Part shown: positions 24,968-33,536 of the stretch, one piece after another
Position numbering within the stretch: position 1 is the stretch's first letter
Layout of the letters: each line of letters opens with the position of its first letter
Source of the DNA: Streptococcus sp. VT 162
GTDB taxonomy: Bacteria; Bacillota; Bacilli; Lactobacillales; Streptococcaceae
Direction of reading: 5' to 3'
Assembly (NCBI GenBank): GCA_000688775.2
Contig: CP007628.2
Location: forward strand, 186,001 to 250,000
Length of the DNA stretch: 64,000 nucleotides
Position numbers and translations under genes: made by a program
The notes under the pieces: model-generated
Database searches by the model: none
Told to the model about the DNA's origin: nothing
What the model saw: the letters and a program-made list of their open reading frames with translations, nothing else

Positions 24968-25420
24968 TTACAATGTTTTTTCACTTTCTCTCACGACCAG
25001 CAAATCGACTTTTGCATGGCGGAGAATGTACTCAGATGAAGAGCCAACCAAGAGGCGTTCAAAGGCATTAAGCCCTGTTGCACCAACGAGAATCAGGTCA
25101 ACATTTTCTGCGTCTGGAATAGTACGGGCAAGGAGGGTTTTTGGATTTCCCATTTCGATGACGATGTGAATATCGGTCACACCAGCATCTCTTGCGCGCT
25201 TTTCGTACTCCTTCATCAGACTTTCAGCATCGACTTGGAGTTCTTCGTAAACTTCAGCATCAAAGGTAGACACGCTTTGAAGAGCGCGTGTGTCGATAAC
25301 ATGGGCAATGGTGAGCTTGGATTCGTTGCGTAGAGCAGTGTAAACACCTTTGACGAAAGCCAAGTCCGCTTCTTTAGAACCATCAATTGCGACCATAACA
25401 TTTTGGTAACGTTGTGCCAT
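24968..25420 (-). CDS. Universal stress protein, UspA family
   Basis: Cytoplasmic 150-residue protein with the Usp alpha/beta fold. The N-terminal strand MVAIDGSKEADLAF has the conserved Asp. The ATP-binding signature is near residues 117-132: G-(2x)-G-(9x)-G(S), seen as GATGLNAFERLLVGSSSEY. The ending HAKVDLLVVR is typical. This pattern suggests an ATP-binding Usp. It has an AGGAGG site and a separate transcript; the physiological trigger is unknown. Confidence 0.93.
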   Translation of the reverse strand: MAQRYQNVMVAIDGSKEADLAFVKGVYTALRNESKLTIAHVIDTRALQSVSTFDAEVYEELQVDAESLMKEYEKRARDAGVTDIHIVIEMGNPKTLLARTIPDAENVDLILVGATGLNAFERLLVGSSSEYILRHAKVDLLVVRESEKTL

Positions 25421-25586
25421 AATGAAACCTCCTGAAATTTTCTTACTGTTATTGTAACCCTTTTCACTAAAGAAGTAAAGTAAAAATCATATTTAAATAA
25501 ATATTATTGGAGATTCGATTTGGTGGAGATATGTTAAAATAAAAGAAAACGAGCTAGTAGGAAACACAGCGAGGGGATGAGAAAGT

Positions 25587-25886
25587 ATGAAAGGGTCTGC
25601 TCAAGCTTCTAAAAAAATAAGTTTTCTTTATCATGGAATTATCCTTGCGTCACTTGTAGGTGAAGTAGTGATGCTTTGGCAGCTGGAAAGAGTCGTGCCC
25701 GTTCTTTATCCAGGATTTGTTGGATTTCTTCTCTTTCACCTAGTCTACCACATCATTTTATTGGTGATTGCAAAGAGAAGTGGTCGTTTGGACTATTTGG
25801 TCACGTGGGGGCTCTTTCTCATGTTTAATCTTTTATATGACTCCTTTTTAGCGCTGGTCTTTCTAGGTTTGTCTTTTGGTATGTGA
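25587..25886 (+). CDS. Small membrane protein of unknown function
   Basis: A 99-residue protein with about three hydrophobic helices (12-32, 42-62 and 70-96) joined by short loops, with a basic first ten residues. I recognise no family. An extended -10 (TGTTAAAAT, about 25532-25540) lies about 45 bases upstream, and GAGGGGATGAG provides a ribosome-binding site. It lies between uspA and the aminotransferase gene. From memory a similar hypothetical gene sits at this place in pneumococcus, so it is probably a core gene. Confidence 0.7.
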   Translation: MKGSAQASKKISFLYHGIILASLVGEVVMLWQLERVVPVLYPGFVGFLLFHLVYHIILLVIAKRSGRLDYLVTWGLFLMFNLLYDSFLALVFLGLSFGM

Positions 25887-25970
25887 GAAAATACTTCTGT
25901 ATTCTAGTTGTTTAGACGGTGAGAACCTAGTCGTTGTGAGTTTTTTCTTTACTTGCTCATTTCAGGAAAC

Positions 25971-25999
25971 TTGTCGCAATCCCTTTCTAGTGGTATAAT
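25971..25999 (+). promoter_or_regulatory. Promoter of the aminotransferase gene
   Basis: TTGTCG (25971-25976), a 17-bp spacer ending in TGG, and TATAAT (25994-25999). Confidence 0.75.
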
Positions 26000-26029
26000 G
26001 TTACTATCTCGATGAATTGAGGAAACAAG

Positions 26030-27244
26030 ATGAAAGAATATAACAAGTCTAGTAAGTTAGAGCATGTTGCCTATGATATCCGTGGTCCTGTTTTGGAAGA
26101 AGCTATGCGGATGCGAGCAAACGGAGAAAAGATTTTACGTCTGAATACAGGGAATCCAGCAGAATTTGGCTTTACAGCGCCAGATGAGGTCATTCATGAC
26201 TTGATTATGAATGCGCGTGATAGTGAAGGGTACTCTGATTCCAAGGGTATTTTTTCGGCGCGTAAGGCTATCATGCAGTATTGCCAACTGAAGAAATTTC
26301 CCAATGTGGACATTGATGATATCTACCTTGGAAATGGTGTCAGTGAGCTGATTGTTATGTCCATGCAAGGGCTTTTGGATAATGGCGATGAGGTCTTGGT
26401 GCCTATGCCAGACTATCCTCTCTGGACAGCCGCGGTCAGCCTAGCTGGGGGAAATGCCGTTCACTATATCTGTGATGAGGCTGCAGAATGGTACCCAGAT
26501 ATTGATGATATTAAGTCAAAAATTACTTCCAATACCAAGGCAATCGTCCTTATCAATCCGAACAACCCAACTGGAGCCCTTTATCCTAAGGAACTCTTGT
26601 TGGAGATTATTGAGATTGCTCGTCAAAACGATTTGATTATCTTTGCGGATGAGATTTATGACCGCATGGTGATGGATGGGCATGTGCATACGCCTGTGGC
26701 GAGCTTGGCACCTGATGTTTTCTGTGTCAGCATGAATGGTCTGTCAAAATCTCACCGTATCGCTGGTTTTCGTGTAGGCTGGATGGTCTTGTCTGGTCCT
26801 AAGCACCATGTCAAGGGTTATATCGAAGGGCTCAATATGCTGTCAAATATGCGCCTTTGCTCCAACGTTTTGGCCCAGCAAGTCGTACAAACATCACTAG
26901 GTGGGCACCAGTCAGTGGATGAATTGCTCCTCCCTGGTGGACGGATTTACGAGCAAAGAAACTTTATCTATAATGCCATTCAAGATATTCCAGGTTTATC
27001 TGCAGTCAAGCCTAAGGCGGGTCTTTATATCTTCCCTAAAATTGACCGTAATATGTACCGCATTGATGATGATGAACAGTTCGTTCTTGATTTCTTGAAG
27101 CAGGAAAAGGTTCTCTTGGTTCATGGTCGTGGTTTTAACTGGAAGGAACCAGACCATTTCCGTATCGTTTACCTTCCTCGTGTGGACGAATTAGCGCAAA
27201 TCCAAGAAAAGATGACACGTTTCTTGAGTCAGTATCGTAGATAA
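26030..27244 (+). CDS. alaT: PLP-dependent aminotransferase, AlaT-like
   Basis: Fold-type I class I/II aminotransferase of 404 residues that moves amino groups between amino acids and 2-oxo acids. The PLP lysine is Lys240 in GLSKSHRIAGFRVGW. NPNNPTGALY holds the Asn that contacts the cofactor, FADEIYDRM the Asp and Tyr that contact the ring, and FRIVYLPR the substrate-carboxylate Arg. The N-terminal ARxxGxxILRLNTGNPAEFGF-like part is typical of the AlaT (alanine:pyruvate/glutamate) group. The gene is probably monocistronic. Exact substrates remain to be tested. Confidence 0.88.
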   Translation: MKEYNKSSKLEHVAYDIRGPVLEEAMRMRANGEKILRLNTGNPAEFGFTAPDEVIHDLIMNARDSEGYSDSKGIFSARKAIMQYCQLKKFPNVDIDDIYLGNGVSELIVMSMQGLLDNGDEVLVPMPDYPLWTAAVSLAGGNAVHYICDEAAEWYPDIDDIKSKITSNTKAIVLINPNNPTGALYPKELLLEIIEIARQNDLIIFADEIYDRMVMDGHVHTPVASLAPDVFCVSMNGLSKSHRIAGFRVGWMVLSGPKHHVKGYIEGLNMLSNMRLCSNVLAQQVVQTSLGGHQSVDELLLPGGRIYEQRNFIYNAIQDIPGLSAVKPKAGLYIFPKIDRNMYRIDDDEQFVLDFLKQEKVLLVHGRGFNWKEPDHFRIVYLPRVDELAQIQEKMTRFLSQYRR

Positions 27245-27285
27245 GGCTTTCATAGGGAAAAGCAGGAAACATTTCCTTAGAGCTA

Positions 27286-27314
27286 TTGACAAATAGGTCA
27301 GAATCAGATAGAAT
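27286..27314 (+). promoter_or_regulatory. rpmH promoter
   Basis: TTGACA (27286-27291) and TAGAAT (27309-27314) with 17-bp spacing. The ~70-base leader contains GTTTAG and CTAAAC arms (about 27324 and 27352) that can form a loose stem. Confidence 0.8.
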
Positions 27315-27388
27315 AGTAAAGTATGTTTAGTAACTGATCACTTTATAGCCGGCTAAACGAATACAAAATCTATGAGGAGGTATTCATC

Positions 27389-27523
27389 GTGAAACGTACT
27401 TATCAACCAAGTAAACTTCGTCGTGCGCGCAAACACGGATTCCGTAACCGTATGTCAACTAAAAACGGTCGTCGCGTATTGGCAGCTCGTCGTCGTAAAG
27501 GACGCAAAGTTTTGGCTGCATAA
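27389..27523 (+). CDS. rpmH: 50S ribosomal protein L34
   Basis: This 44-residue, very basic protein begins at a GTG. It reads [18 protein letters not shown] and continues with [10 protein letters not shown] and RKGRKVLAA, the unmistakable L34 sequence. GAGGAGG lies eight bases upstream. It is the smallest subunit protein of the large ribosomal subunit. Here it stands alone, not beside rnpA and dnaA as in many bacteria; this is usual for streptococci as far as I remember. It is followed by a terminator at 27544. Confidence 0.98.
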
Positions 27524-27543
27524 TCCAAACGAATTCAACAAAG

Positions 27544-27580
27544 AAGTCAGTAGGAACTCGAGTCTACTGGCTTTTCTTTT
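27544..27580 (+). terminator. Terminator after rpmH
   Basis: AAGTCAGTAG (27544-27553) and CTACTGGCTT (27564-27573) pair with one wobble, then T-rich sequence. Confidence 0.85.
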
Positions 27581-27660
27581 TATCATAAAGAGTGAACTGT
27601 CTACGAAATCGGTCATTTTAGATGAAACTCATGGAGGGCTCGTTTAAAAGGTCACATACA

Positions 27661-27702
27661 AAAAACTCAAAACCAGATATAAGTTACTGATTTTGAGTTT
27701 TT
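27661..27702 (-). terminator. Terminator after the KimA-like transporter gene
   Basis: AAAAACTCAAAA (27661-27672) and TTTTGAGTTTTT (27691-27702) are perfectly complementary with an 18-base loop. T-runs occur on both strands. Confidence 0.8.
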
Positions 27703-27704
27703 GT

Positions 27705-29549
27705 TTATTCTTTTAAGTGATAAGAGTAGCTAGCGATAACGACGTCTTCATGCCATCTGAGAGCGTATTTTAGTTTAAGGCTCATTTGATTGTGCAGGAT
27801 ATTTTGCCAAGGCTTGTTAGGGATAAACTGTGGGACAAGGACTGTAACAGTGTAGTTTTTTTGCTTAGCTTCTTGGGCGATTCGTTTGACATACTTAACG
27901 CTAGGGGTGATGATGTCGCGGTAGCTAGTATTGATATTCTTCAGAGTGATACTTGGAAAGTAATCGGCAAATTCCTGAAGAATTTCTTGGTCTTTTTCTG
28001 CCGTTTCTTTAGTAGAAATGTGCATGGCTAACACTTCGTCACCGATACTTTGAGCGTAGTTAATGGCTCCAACACTTACTCGAGTAACATTTCCTACTAG
28101 GACAAGGACAAGATTGCCGTCGTAAGTGCGCTTTTCAATTCCTTCGTAGAGTCGCAGTTGTTTTGCCACTTTTTGGTAATGGCTGTGAATGGACAAAAAG
28201 AGGAAGGTTAAGACTAGGATAATTGGGAAGAATGGCCAGATATCACCCAGTCTGAAGAGGAGTAAAATGAGAACAATAGCATAACAAATGATGGCCCCTA
28301 GGATATTAGCAAAGGCAGGTTTTAAGAAGTTTGCTCCTTTTTCCTTTTTCCAATGACGAATCATCCCAGTCTGAGAAAGGGCAAAGGGAACGAAGACCCC
28401 GATAGTATAAAGAGGAATCAAGCGTTCAGTATTCCCGTTAAAAATGAGAAGAAGGATCATAGCTCCAAAAGCCAGAGTTAAGATACCGTTGGAGTAGCCA
28501 AGGCGATCCCCTTTTTCCATAAAGAGATGGGGCATGTACTTGTTTTTAGCCATATTGTAAGCCAGCATAGGGAAGGCTGAAAAGCCAGTATTTGCAGCTA
28601 CAGCTAGAATCAAGGCTGTTGAGAACTGGAAGAGATAGTAGCTAGCATGGCCAAAGAATGAATCACCAAGAATGCCCTTGGCCATTTGCGAGAGGATGGT
28701 TTCTCCATTTTGAGGAGTGATGCCCATCCAGTAGTTTAGGAAGGTGATGCCTGCAAAAAGAAAACCTAAAATCAAGGACATGATGGTCAAGGTCTGAGCA
28801 GCATTCTTTTCTTTCGGAGTTTTGAAAAATGGTACCGCATTTGAAATAGCTTCAACCCCTGTCAGAGAGGCAGAGCCACTGGTAAAGGCTCTCAATAGGA
28901 GAACGATGGAAAGACTCGGAACGGTTTGCCCAATGGTTGAAGTCGCCTGATAGTTTAGGGAACCTGTGAATAGTTGAAAGAACCCATAAAGCAAGAGAAA
29001 GACGGTACTGAAGATAAAGAGGTAGACGGGAATCATTAGAGAGCTGGCAGATTCTTTCAATCCTCTTAAATTCAAGAGCATGAGCAGGCAGACTAGGAAA
29101 ATAGAGATATGAAGATTGTAGGGATGGAGGGCAGGGATGGCTGCTGTAATAGCATCAGCTCCAGACGCAACGGATACGGCTACTGTCAGCATATAGTCAA
29201 CAAGGAGGCTGCCTCCTGCAATCAAGCCTAGTTCAGGGGAGAGATTTTCCCGAGTGACCATATAAGCTCCTCCACCTTGAGGATAGGCGTGGATGATTTG
29301 ACGATAGGAAATGGTCAAACTAGCGAGGAGTAAGAGGACAAAAATACCGATAGGGAGGCTCCACCAAATAGCGAGAGGAGAGAGACTGACTAAAACGAGA
29401 ATGACTTGTTCAGGTCCATAGGCAATAGAAGACAGGGCATCACTAGATAACATTGCAAGTGCCTGCATTTTTCCAAGTAATCCCCCTTCACCATCTGTGA
29501 GAGACTTGAGTGGTCGACCGATAAAGGTATATTTTAATTTTCTAAACAT
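27705..29549 (-). CDS. kimA: KimA-like potassium transporter (APC superfamily)
   Basis: Integral membrane protein of 614 residues with about 12 helices in the first ~450. A cytoplasmic universal-stress-like C-terminal region follows (VLVLVGNVTRVSVGAINYA; VTVLVPQFIP). The N-terminal pattern LGKMQALAMLSSDALSSIAYGPEQ and the AYPQGGGAYMVTRENL motif are those of KimA/YdaO, a K+/H+ importer controlled by c-di-AMP in B. subtilis. I start at 29549 (MFRKLKYTF), which has AAAGGA upstream; the open frame continues nine codons further up to a TTG. The promoter gives a leader of about 30 bases, too short for a c-di-AMP riboswitch, so any c-di-AMP control would act on the protein. Confidence 0.85.
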   Translation of the reverse strand: MFRKLKYTFIGRPLKSLTDGEGGLLGKMQALAMLSSDALSSIAYGPEQVILVLVSLSPLAIWWSLPIGIFVLLLLASLTISYRQIIHAYPQGGGAYMVTRENLSPELGLIAGGSLLVDYMLTVAVSVASGADAITAAIPALHPYNLHISIFLVCLLMLLNLRGLKESASSLMIPVYLFIFSTVFLLLYGFFQLFTGSLNYQATSTIGQTVPSLSIVLLLRAFTSGSASLTGVEAISNAVPFFKTPKEKNAAQTLTIMSLILGFLFAGITFLNYWMGITPQNGETILSQMAKGILGDSFFGHASYYLFQFSTALILAVAANTGFSAFPMLAYNMAKNKYMPHLFMEKGDRLGYSNGILTLAFGAMILLLIFNGNTERLIPLYTIGVFVPFALSQTGMIRHWKKEKGANFLKPAFANILGAIICYAIVLILLLFRLGDIWPFFPIILVLTFLFLSIHSHYQKVAKQLRLYEGIEKRTYDGNLVLVLVGNVTRVSVGAINYAQSIGDEVLAMHISTKETAEKDQEILQEFADYFPSITLKNINTSYRDIITPSVKYVKRIAQEAKQKNYTVTVLVPQFIPNKPWQNILHNQMSLKLKYALRWHEDVVIASYSYHLKE

Positions 29550-29584
29550 TTTCTTTTCCTTTGATGAAAATTTCAATAAGTGTT

Positions 29585-29613
29585 ATTATACTGCTTTGAA
29601 AAAATGCAGTCAA
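29585..29613 (-). promoter_or_regulatory. Promoter of the KimA-like gene
   Basis: On the minus strand, TTGACT (29608-29613) and TATAAT (29585-29590) are 17 bp apart, close to consensus. Confidence 0.85.
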
Positions 29614-29700
29614 GGGAGAATGATCGGTATTAGAATATTTTTACAAGCCGGGGGATGCTATTTTTGGTATAATAGATGGAAGAAAATGAGGTTAGAAGAG

Positions 29701-30474
29701 ATGATTTTTGATACGCACACACATTTAAATGTAGAAGAATTTGCAGGACGTGAGGCAGAAGAAATCGCCTCGGCGGCTGAGATGGGTGTGACACAGATGA
29801 ATATTGTTGGTTTTGATAAACCGACCATTGAACGAGCCCTAGAGTTGGCAGATGAGTATGAGCAACTCTACGCAACTATTGGCTGGCATCCGACGGAAGC
29901 AGGGACTTACACAGACGAGGTCGAAGCTTACTTGCTTGAAAAACTAAAACATCCCCAGGTTGTTGCTTTAGGTGAGATTGGACTGGACTATCACTGGATG
30001 ACAGCACCTAAGGAAGTGCAGGAGCAGGTTTTTCGCCGTCAGATTCAGTTGTCTAAGGATTTGAATTTGCCTTTTGTGGTCCATACCCGTGATGCGCTAG
30101 AAGATACTTATGAGATTATCAAGAGCGAGGGCGTTGGTCCTCGTGGTGGGATTATGCATTCATTTTCAGGTTCTCTTGAGTGGGCTGAGAAGTTTGTCGA
30201 GCTTGGAATGACTATTTCTTTCTCAGGTGTGGTGACCTTTAAAAAAGCGGCGGATATCCAAGAGGCTGCTAGAGAACTTCCTTTAGACAAGATTTTGGTA
30301 GAGACGGATGCCCCTTACCTAGCTCCTGTTCCTAAACGTGGCCGTGAAAACAAAACAGCCTACACACGCTATGTGGTGGACTTTATCGCCGACTTGCGTG
30401 GGATGACGACAGAAGAGCTGGCGGCAGCAACGACTGCAAATGCAGAGCGTATCTTTGGATTGGACAGCAAGTAA
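29701..30474 (+). CDS. tatD: TatD family metal-dependent hydrolase
   Basis: TatD proteins are TIM-barrel Mg2+-dependent DNases/exonucleases with possible roles in DNA repair and RNA quality control. The 257-residue protein has all metal ligands: His in FDTHTHLN (two), Glu in ALGEIGLDYHW, His in PFVVHTRDA, His in GGIMHSFSG and Asp in VETDAPYL. I chose the ATG at 29701, which gives the usual MIFDTHTHLN start. An alternative ATG at 29686 has GGAAG close upstream and would add five residues. The -10 TGGTATAAT ends at 29673. Its stop overlaps the rnmV start (TAATG), so the two are translationally coupled. Confidence 0.93.
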   Translation: MIFDTHTHLNVEEFAGREAEEIASAAEMGVTQMNIVGFDKPTIERALELADEYEQLYATIGWHPTEAGTYTDEVEAYLLEKLKHPQVVALGEIGLDYHWMTAPKEVQEQVFRRQIQLSKDLNLPFVVHTRDALEDTYEIIKSEGVGPRGGIMHSFSGSLEWAEKFVELGMTISFSGVVTFKKAADIQEAARELPLDKILVETDAPYLAPVPKRGRENKTAYTRYVVDFIADLRGMTTEELAAATTANAERIFGLDSK

Positions 30475-31037
30475 TGAAAGAAAAAATTTTACAAGTCATC
30501 GTGGTTGAAGGTCGCGATGATACGGCCAATCTCAAACGTTACTTTGACGTAGAGACCTATGAAACACGAGGATCGGCAATCAATGATCAAGATATAGAGC
30601 GAATTCAACGCCTGCATGAACTGCATGGGGTCATTGTCTTTACAGATCCTGACTTTAACGGTGAGCGGATTCGGCGCATGATTATGACGGCCATTCCAAC
30701 AGTCCAGCATGCCTTCCTCAAGCGAGATGAGGCTGTTCCCAAATCCAAGTCCAAGGGACGTTCTCTGGGAATCGAACACGCCAGCTATGAAGACCTAAAA
30801 ACAGCGCTGGCTCAGGTGACAGAGCAATTTGAAAACAAGAACGAGTTTGACATCAGTCGTGGTGACTTGATTCGCCTAGGTTTCCTAGCGGGAGCAGACA
30901 GCCGTAGGCGCCGAGAGTATCTAGGCGAACAGCTCCGCATCGGCTATTCCAACGGCAAGCAACTCCTCAAGCGCTTAGAGTTATTTGGGATAACCTTGGC
31001 AGAAGTGGAAGAAATGATGGCTAAGTATTCAGACTAA
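30474..31037 (+). CDS. rnmV: Ribonuclease M5 (5S rRNA maturase)
   Basis: RNase M5 makes the final cuts that produce mature 5S rRNA. The 187-residue protein is a TOPRIM-domain nuclease: Glu12 in VVEGRDD, and Asp58 and Asp60 in FTDPDFNGERIRR. A C-terminal domain containing GVE-like DLIRLGFLAGADSRRRREYL and KQLLKRLELFGITLAEV is typical of RnmV. It is coupled to tatD by overlapping stop and start codons. In related genomes rnmV lies close to rsmA; here an accessory block of four genes separates them. Confidence 0.95.
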   Translation: MKEKILQVIVVEGRDDTANLKRYFDVETYETRGSAINDQDIERIQRLHELHGVIVFTDPDFNGERIRRMIMTAIPTVQHAFLKRDEAVPKSKSKGRSLGIEHASYEDLKTALAQVTEQFENKNEFDISRGDLIRLGFLAGADSRRRREYLGEQLRIGYSNGKQLLKRLELFGITLAEVEEMMAKYSD

Positions 31038-31048
31038 CGGAGTCAGAA

Positions 31049-31903
31049 ATGAATAAAGTGATTATTACGGGTGGCAATAGTGGTATTGGCTACCAGTCTG
31101 CTAAACAGTTGGCTGAAAAGGGCTGGTCGGTAACTCTATTTTGCCGACGGAAAGAAGCAGCTGAGCAAGCCTGTGAAAAAATCCGTCAACAAACAGGAAA
31201 TCCGCATGTAGATTATATCTTGGTTGATTTATCTGAGATGAAAAGTGTCAAGGAAGCGGTAGAACAGTATATCCAAAAAGAAGAGGCTTTAGATGTTTTA
31301 ATTAACAATGCGGCTGATTTTGACTTATCGTTCAAAAAGCCAATCCTGACTAGGGAGGGTTTAGAAAAGCAATTTGCGACCAACGTGGTTGCTCCCTTTT
31401 TACTTTCTACCTTGTTAAAGGGTTTGTTGGAAAAGTCAAAAAGTGGTCGGATTATTAATATTTCTTCCCAAGGGCTAATGATTTATCCCTTCATGAAGCT
31501 TGATTTTGAAAATTTATCCGGTCAAAAACATTACAATCCTGCTAAGACTTATTATCAGAATAAACTGGCCTTGTTGATGCTGTCGCTTTATATGCGGAAA
31601 CATTGGAAAGGTATCAAGGTTCAGGCAATCCGTGTGACCAATGTCAAAGTTGATATGCGTCGCTATGATCACCTCAGCACTTTTATGAAAAATTTGTATA
31701 AAATCAAGTCAAGATTTTCAATTAGTCCGGAAGAAATGGCCAAAGTCTATACAGCCTTATCTACAGAAGATGGATATGACGGGTTTTTGTATGACGAGAA
31801 ATGCAGGGAGGTAAAAGCAAATAGATCTGCTTACGAAGAAGAGGGGCAAGCAAAACTCTATTCCTTACTTGAACAACTGACCTTTTCAAGAGACAATCTA
31901 TAA
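31049..31903 (+). CDS. Short-chain dehydrogenase/reductase
   Basis: NAD(P)-dependent oxidoreductase of 284 residues. The Rossmann fold starts with TGGNSGIG (residues 7-14). The structural LINNAA motif (about 88-93) and the catalytic Ser in INISSQG follow. The active-site Tyr-Lys is read as YYQNK near 170-174. A basic FCRRKEA segment after strand 2 favours NADP(H). It resembles the retinol-dehydrogenase-like branch of the family; the substrate is unknown. It follows rnmV by 11 bases with a GGAG site, so it is expressed from the tatD-rnmV message. It opens the accessory block. Confidence 0.88.
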   Translation: MNKVIITGGNSGIGYQSAKQLAEKGWSVTLFCRRKEAAEQACEKIRQQTGNPHVDYILVDLSEMKSVKEAVEQYIQKEEALDVLINNAADFDLSFKKPILTREGLEKQFATNVVAPFLLSTLLKGLLEKSKSGRIINISSQGLMIYPFMKLDFENLSGQKHYNPAKTYYQNKLALLMLSLYMRKHWKGIKVQAIRVTNVKVDMRRYDHLSTFMKNLYKIKSRFSISPEEMAKVYTALSTEDGYDGFLYDEKCREVKANRSAYEEEGQAKLYSLLEQLTFSRDNL

Positions 31904-32137
31904 AGAATTAGAAAAATAAATTTTATGCTTACTTCAAGAGTGGAAAGAAATTTAGATATCGAAATCTGTTTGGAGAGTTCTGAAAAGTGATAACAATAAC
32001 CAGATAACCCGAAAATATAAGGGGAATGTGTTACAATAGAGGTAATAGCATATGCTTCAACTATGCTCAATACCATGCCTGATAAAAAAAGATAATTGAT
32101 AAAATCTGCACTTGGGTGAAATTAATGAGGAAAAGCA
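31904..32137. other. AT-rich intergenic region with likely promoters
   Basis: No gene is visible. Two extended -10 candidates, TGTTACAAT (about 32029-32037) and TGATAAAAT (about 32097-32105), could start the three-gene unit that follows. There is no clear terminator after the dehydrogenase gene. Confidence 0.4.
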
Positions 32138-33529
32138 ATGGGAATTTTTGATTTTTTTAAAAAGACAGAAGCACAGAAGACAACAGAAGAAATCAAAGGA
32201 GATGCTTGTCTAGGAGTTTTGGGTTTCTTCCCGATGAAAGAAAAGAGGGAATTACTGATTGCTGCGACTTTGGAAGGGAGTTTGACAGTTGGTGATCGTC
32301 TTCAGTTTTGCAATCCCGATCAAGGTATGGATACTCTTGAAACTGTAGTCGTGAAAAAACTTTCTTGCCAAAAGCAGGATGTGAATTCCCTTAGCGATGA
32401 GGAGTTAGTTTATCTAGAGATCGATATGCTTCCCTCTCTAGCTAAGTTAAAAAAGGGAAGTGTGCTCTGTAGTCCTGGTGTAGATGAGAAAAAGCGTTTA
32501 TCTAGCTATGCTTATGCTCTCTATCGAACTTTTGTGACTATTCAAGAAGGTAAAGTAAGCGATGAGGACTATCAGAATCTTAGTCTTGATGATAGTATCG
32601 AAATTTTACAGGCTTTTTTATGGGATTGCCGTCAAAAATCAAAAAGTGAAGAGAGCAATCAAGAAAATACTCGTAAGTCAGAGCGTCTAGCAGAAATTGT
32701 CAAGGACAAGTTGCTAGAAGCAGATTCGATTTATGCTGTTTATTCAGAAAATACTGGGGAACCTTATCTTTTCTCAACTACATATGATAGAGGTGACGAA
32801 GGCTATCTATGCACTGACCCGATGATTATGCTATTTACCCCTCGTTGGTATCATCAGTATAAGGAAACAATTGAAAACCAATTAAAAGTGGTAAAACGGA
32901 TTGAAAATACGGAAGATAAAAAAGGAATTGAGAATTTTCTTGGAACAGCCTTTTACTTGAACGGTGCTTTAGGAGCATTCTTTAATACCAAAGAAGTTAG
33001 TATAAGTTCTTCTATTTTAGTTCAAAAACCAGATTTTTCAGGCTTGCCAGAGATACAAGTTCCTGTTATGAACCCTGATATTGTGAGATGGATGCTTTTG
33101 ATGGGACAGATGGATAGACCGACTACAGAAGAGGAAGAATTAATTTATAAACTCTATTATAAGTTCTTTTCAATGGCAATGCCAAAAGCTAAATTCCTTC
33201 TTCCTATAAATGCAACATCAGGATTTCCTGAACCTAGTCAGGAAAGTAATGCTCATGTTTTAGAAGAATCTGCTACATTTAATCTTCCGACTAGAGAAGG
33301 AAAAAATGGACGAAATTCGGTTTCAGTGTTTACTGATTGGAAACGTTTGCGAATGGTTTTCGATGAAAATTGGAGCGCGATGATTGAAAACGCTGGAGGC
33401 ATGATTGAAATCTTTGACTATGCCATTAACCAGACTGAGTATTATAAAGCGGGTGTTTATGTCAGTGACAAAGCGTTTAAAGAAATGCAACTGTTCAGTG
33501 AGGAACTAGAAGGAAGAGCTAAAGGTTGA
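32138..33529 (+). CDS. Protein with EF-Tu-domain-2-like and SseB-like regions
   Basis: This 463-residue protein has no recognised overall family. It opens with MGIFDFFKK, an amphipathic start found on many Firmicute cytoplasmic proteins. Residues ~22-116 resemble the beta-barrel domain 2 of translation GTPases: a strand pattern, then LTVGDRLQF, VVKKLS and LKKGSVLCSPG, as in EF-Tu's (K)VGDxVE...RGxVL..PG. No GTPase domain is present. From ~195 to the end there are two regions like SseB: LLEADSIYAVYSENTGEPYLF near 195-215 (split by me), and KFLLPIN plus SVSVFTDWKRLRMVFDENW near 395-415. It lies 8 bases before the next small gene. These domain readings come from pattern only. Confidence 0.65.
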   Translation: MGIFDFFKKTEAQKTTEEIKGDACLGVLGFFPMKEKRELLIAATLEGSLTVGDRLQFCNPDQGMDTLETVVVKKLSCQKQDVNSLSDEELVYLEIDMLPSLAKLKKGSVLCSPGVDEKKRLSSYAYALYRTFVTIQEGKVSDEDYQNLSLDDSIEILQAFLWDCRQKSKSEESNQENTRKSERLAEIVKDKLLEADSIYAVYSENTGEPYLFSTTYDRGDEGYLCTDPMIMLFTPRWYHQYKETIENQLKVVKRIENTEDKKGIENFLGTAFYLNGALGAFFNTKEVSISSSILVQKPDFSGLPEIQVPVMNPDIVRWMLLMGQMDRPTTEEEELIYKLYYKFFSMAMPKAKFLLPINATSGFPEPSQESNAHVLEESATFNLPTREGKNGRNSVSVFTDWKRLRMVFDENWSAMIENAGGMIEIFDYAINQTEYYKAGVYVSDKAFKEMQLFSEELEGRAKG

Positions 33530-33536
33530 TCAAGAG

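Noticed and set aside
27389..27523. rpmH as a marker of the replication origin
   Set aside because: No dnaA, rnpA or DnaA boxes nearby; in streptococci rpmH is usually separate from the origin.
29550..29700. c-di-AMP (ydaO) riboswitch upstream of the KimA-like gene
   Set aside because: The near-consensus promoter leaves only about 30 bases of leader, far too short.
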